From an uncultured Eubacterium sp. (GTDB taxonomy: Bacteria; Bacillota; Clostridia; Lachnospirales; Lachnospiraceae), in NCBI GenBank assembly GCA_910579075.1, contig CAJTSV010000149.1:1-6162 (forward strand): 6,162 nt of DNA, read 5' to 3'. The position numbers and the translations under genes are program-made. Below, in pieces: positions 5,767 to 6,162 of this stretch (positions are counted from its first letter, which is position 1; every line of letters begins with the position of its first letter). The notes beneath the pieces are model-generated. The model saw nothing but the letters and a program-made list of their open reading frames with translations. It made no database searches and was not told where the DNA came from.

Positions 5767-5889
5767 TTATCCTTTTTCTTTCATGATATGCAGAACCAGA
5801 TGGCTGTATGGATGCATCTGCATCCGGTTCTGATAAAAGTTATCGCCTGCTTCCCTGAAAGTAAAAAAATGCAGCGCTTTTTTATTCAT
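5767..5889 (-). CDS. Small ORF of 40 residues ahead of DUF3810
   Basis: An unrecognised 40-residue ORF: it begins MNKKALHFFTFREAG, has an aromatic and histidine-rich middle (NFYQNRMQMHPYSHLVLH) and ends IMKEKG. It has no signal peptide or membrane segment. Support for it being real: an ATG start overlapping the preceding minigene stop (ATGA, 5889-5886), a stop 3 bases before the DUF3810 ATG, its last codons supplying that gene's ribosome site, and a protein-like composition. Against it: no ribosome site at normal distance, since the strong GGAGG (5917-5913) lies 23 bases before this ATG and is ideally spaced for the minigene ATG, so translation would need coupling. Codons for about residues 20-33 coincide with a strong inverted repeat, so the region could instead be a structured leader that happens to be open. 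No function is proposed. Confidence 0.5.
   Translation of the reverse strand: MNKKALHFFTFREAGDNFYQNRMQMHPYSHLVLHIMKEKG
5791..5832 (-). repeat. Nested inverted repeat inside the small ORF
   Basis: CAGAACC (5791-5797) pairs with GGTTCTG (5826-5832), and GGATGCA (5810-5816) pairs with TGCATCC (5819-5825). The two stems stack directly on one side and are separated by 12 unpaired bases (5798-5809) on the other, giving about 13 base pairs with one large bulge. No U-run follows on either strand, so it is not a typical terminator. It lies some 30 bases before the DUF3810 ribosome site on the minus transcript and could affect coupling or RNA stability. Confidence 0.6.
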
Positions 5890-5906
5890 TTATATCTTAT
5901 CCGCAT
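5886..5906 (-). CDS. Six-codon leader minigene (MRIRYK)
   Basis: ATG at 5906 has the best ribosome site of this transcript: GGAGG at 5917-5913, six bases upstream. It encodes only MRIRYK before TGA at 5888-5886, which overlaps the ATG of the 40-codon ORF. The promoter would start the transcript at or just before the GGAGG, so the ribosome site is almost at the 5' end. It could feed ribosomes into the next ORF, or be the original start of a longer protein now split by a one-base change. Translation is inferred, not shown. Confidence 0.35.
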   Translation of the reverse strand: MRIRYK

Positions 5907-5922
5907 ATATGTCCTCCGGGTG

Positions 5923-5951
5923 ATTATATCATATTTCCTGCCACGCGTCCA
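5923..5951 (-). promoter_or_regulatory. Extended -10 promoter of the small-ORF/DUF3810 transcript
   Basis: On the minus strand TGGACG (5951-5946) is followed after 17 bases by a perfect TATAAT (5928-5923), preceded by TG one base away (TGATATAAT), an extended -10 element. The expected start is near 5916. This drives the minigene, the 40-codon ORF and DUF3810. It diverges from the DUF6512 gene that starts at 6052. Confidence 0.75.
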
Positions 5952-6051
5952 TGTTCATAAGCTTCTTTCCAGTTCCTGCATAAAATCCGCTGCTCCCGGA
6001 CATATTAAGTTAAAAATCGAAATACCTGCATCCCGCAAAGGAGGTTCCCAT

Positions 6052-6162
6052 ATGCACAGACTAAAATCCATTGAAATCGCAAGCTGCTTCACAGCCATGG
6101 CCGGCGGCGTGCTCCTGCACTTTCTTTATGACTGGAGCGGCCATTCCCCGTTTGCAGCATGG
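6052..6162 (+). CDS. DUF6512 family membrane protein, N-terminal part only
   Basis: The first 37 codons of a gene that runs off the right edge. It starts MHRLKSIEIASCF, then a hydrophobic stretch TAMAGGVLLHFLYDWSG and HSPFAAW. The pattern, a short basic start, a membrane helix ending in LHFLYDWSG and then a Pro/Phe region, fits DUF6512 proteins, small multi-pass membrane proteins of unknown role in Clostridia. AAAGGAGG at 6037-6044 stands 7 bases before the ATG and is nearly ideal. No clear promoter was found in 5952-6036. It is divergent from the DUF3810 transcript, so the shared 130-base interval could hold joint control, but no operator palindrome is evident. The family name rests on about 20 residues. 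Confidence 0.7.
   Translation, partial: MHRLKSIEIASCFTAMAGGVLLHFLYDWSGHSPFAAW

Noticed and set aside
5952..6036. Promoter for the DUF6512 gene
   Set aside because: Candidate boxes such as CATAAA near 5979 lack a -35 partner at suitable spacing; none was good enough to call.

Overview
The window looks like chromosome of a Gram-positive, spore-forming-type Clostridia, most likely a Lachnospiraceae-like gut anaerobe. This is inferred from gene content: a DUF1836 MerR-like regulator, a YerC/YecD TrpR-like regulator, a secreted GH25 lysozyme with SH3 repeats, a PocR-MCP sensor, and DUF3810 and DUF6512 proteins. Promoters are sigma-A-like with 17-base spacers, and most genes have strong Shine-Dalgarno sites. 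No species is assigned.

Layout from left to right. (1) Bases 1-240, minus strand: a piece of the C-terminal coiled-coil region of a large serine recombinase, cut off by the window edge and lacking its catalytic part. It marks the border of a mobile element or its scar. (2) 281-977, plus: a promoter and a DUF1836 regulator gene. (3) 994-1038: a hairpin between convergent genes, best read as the terminator of the next gene. (4) 1076-1378, minus: a yerC-type TrpR-like regulator. (5) 1457-3208, minus: a secreted lysozyme (signal peptide, GH25, FN3-like, two SH3) with its own promoter at 3270-3298 and a wobble-rich hairpin after its stop. (6) 3209-3612: a gene-free stretch holding an A+T-rich segment and a 70-base tandem repeat that runs into the 3' end of the next gene. 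(7) 3613-4422, minus: a cytoplasmic PocR-domain sensor with a shortened chemotaxis signalling tip, starting at GTG, behind a promoter located inside the upstream gene and a self-complementary leader of about 120 bases. (8) 4558-5763, minus: a DUF3810 membrane protein with an HEXXH metal site. (9) 5767-5906, minus: a 6-codon and a 40-codon ORF chained in front of DUF3810 by an ATGA overlap and a 3-base gap, all behind a strong extended -10 promoter. (10) 6052-6162, plus: the start of a divergent DUF6512 membrane protein gene.

Functionally this is mostly core-type chromosome: two small regulators, a cell-wall hydrolase, a cytoplasmic sensor and membrane proteins of unknown role. The sequence does not show these to be one pathway. 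The most unusual parts are the repeated and apparently frameshifted 3' end of the PocR-MCP gene, the structured leader of the same gene, and the unannotated small-ORF chain with an internal hairpin in front of DUF3810.
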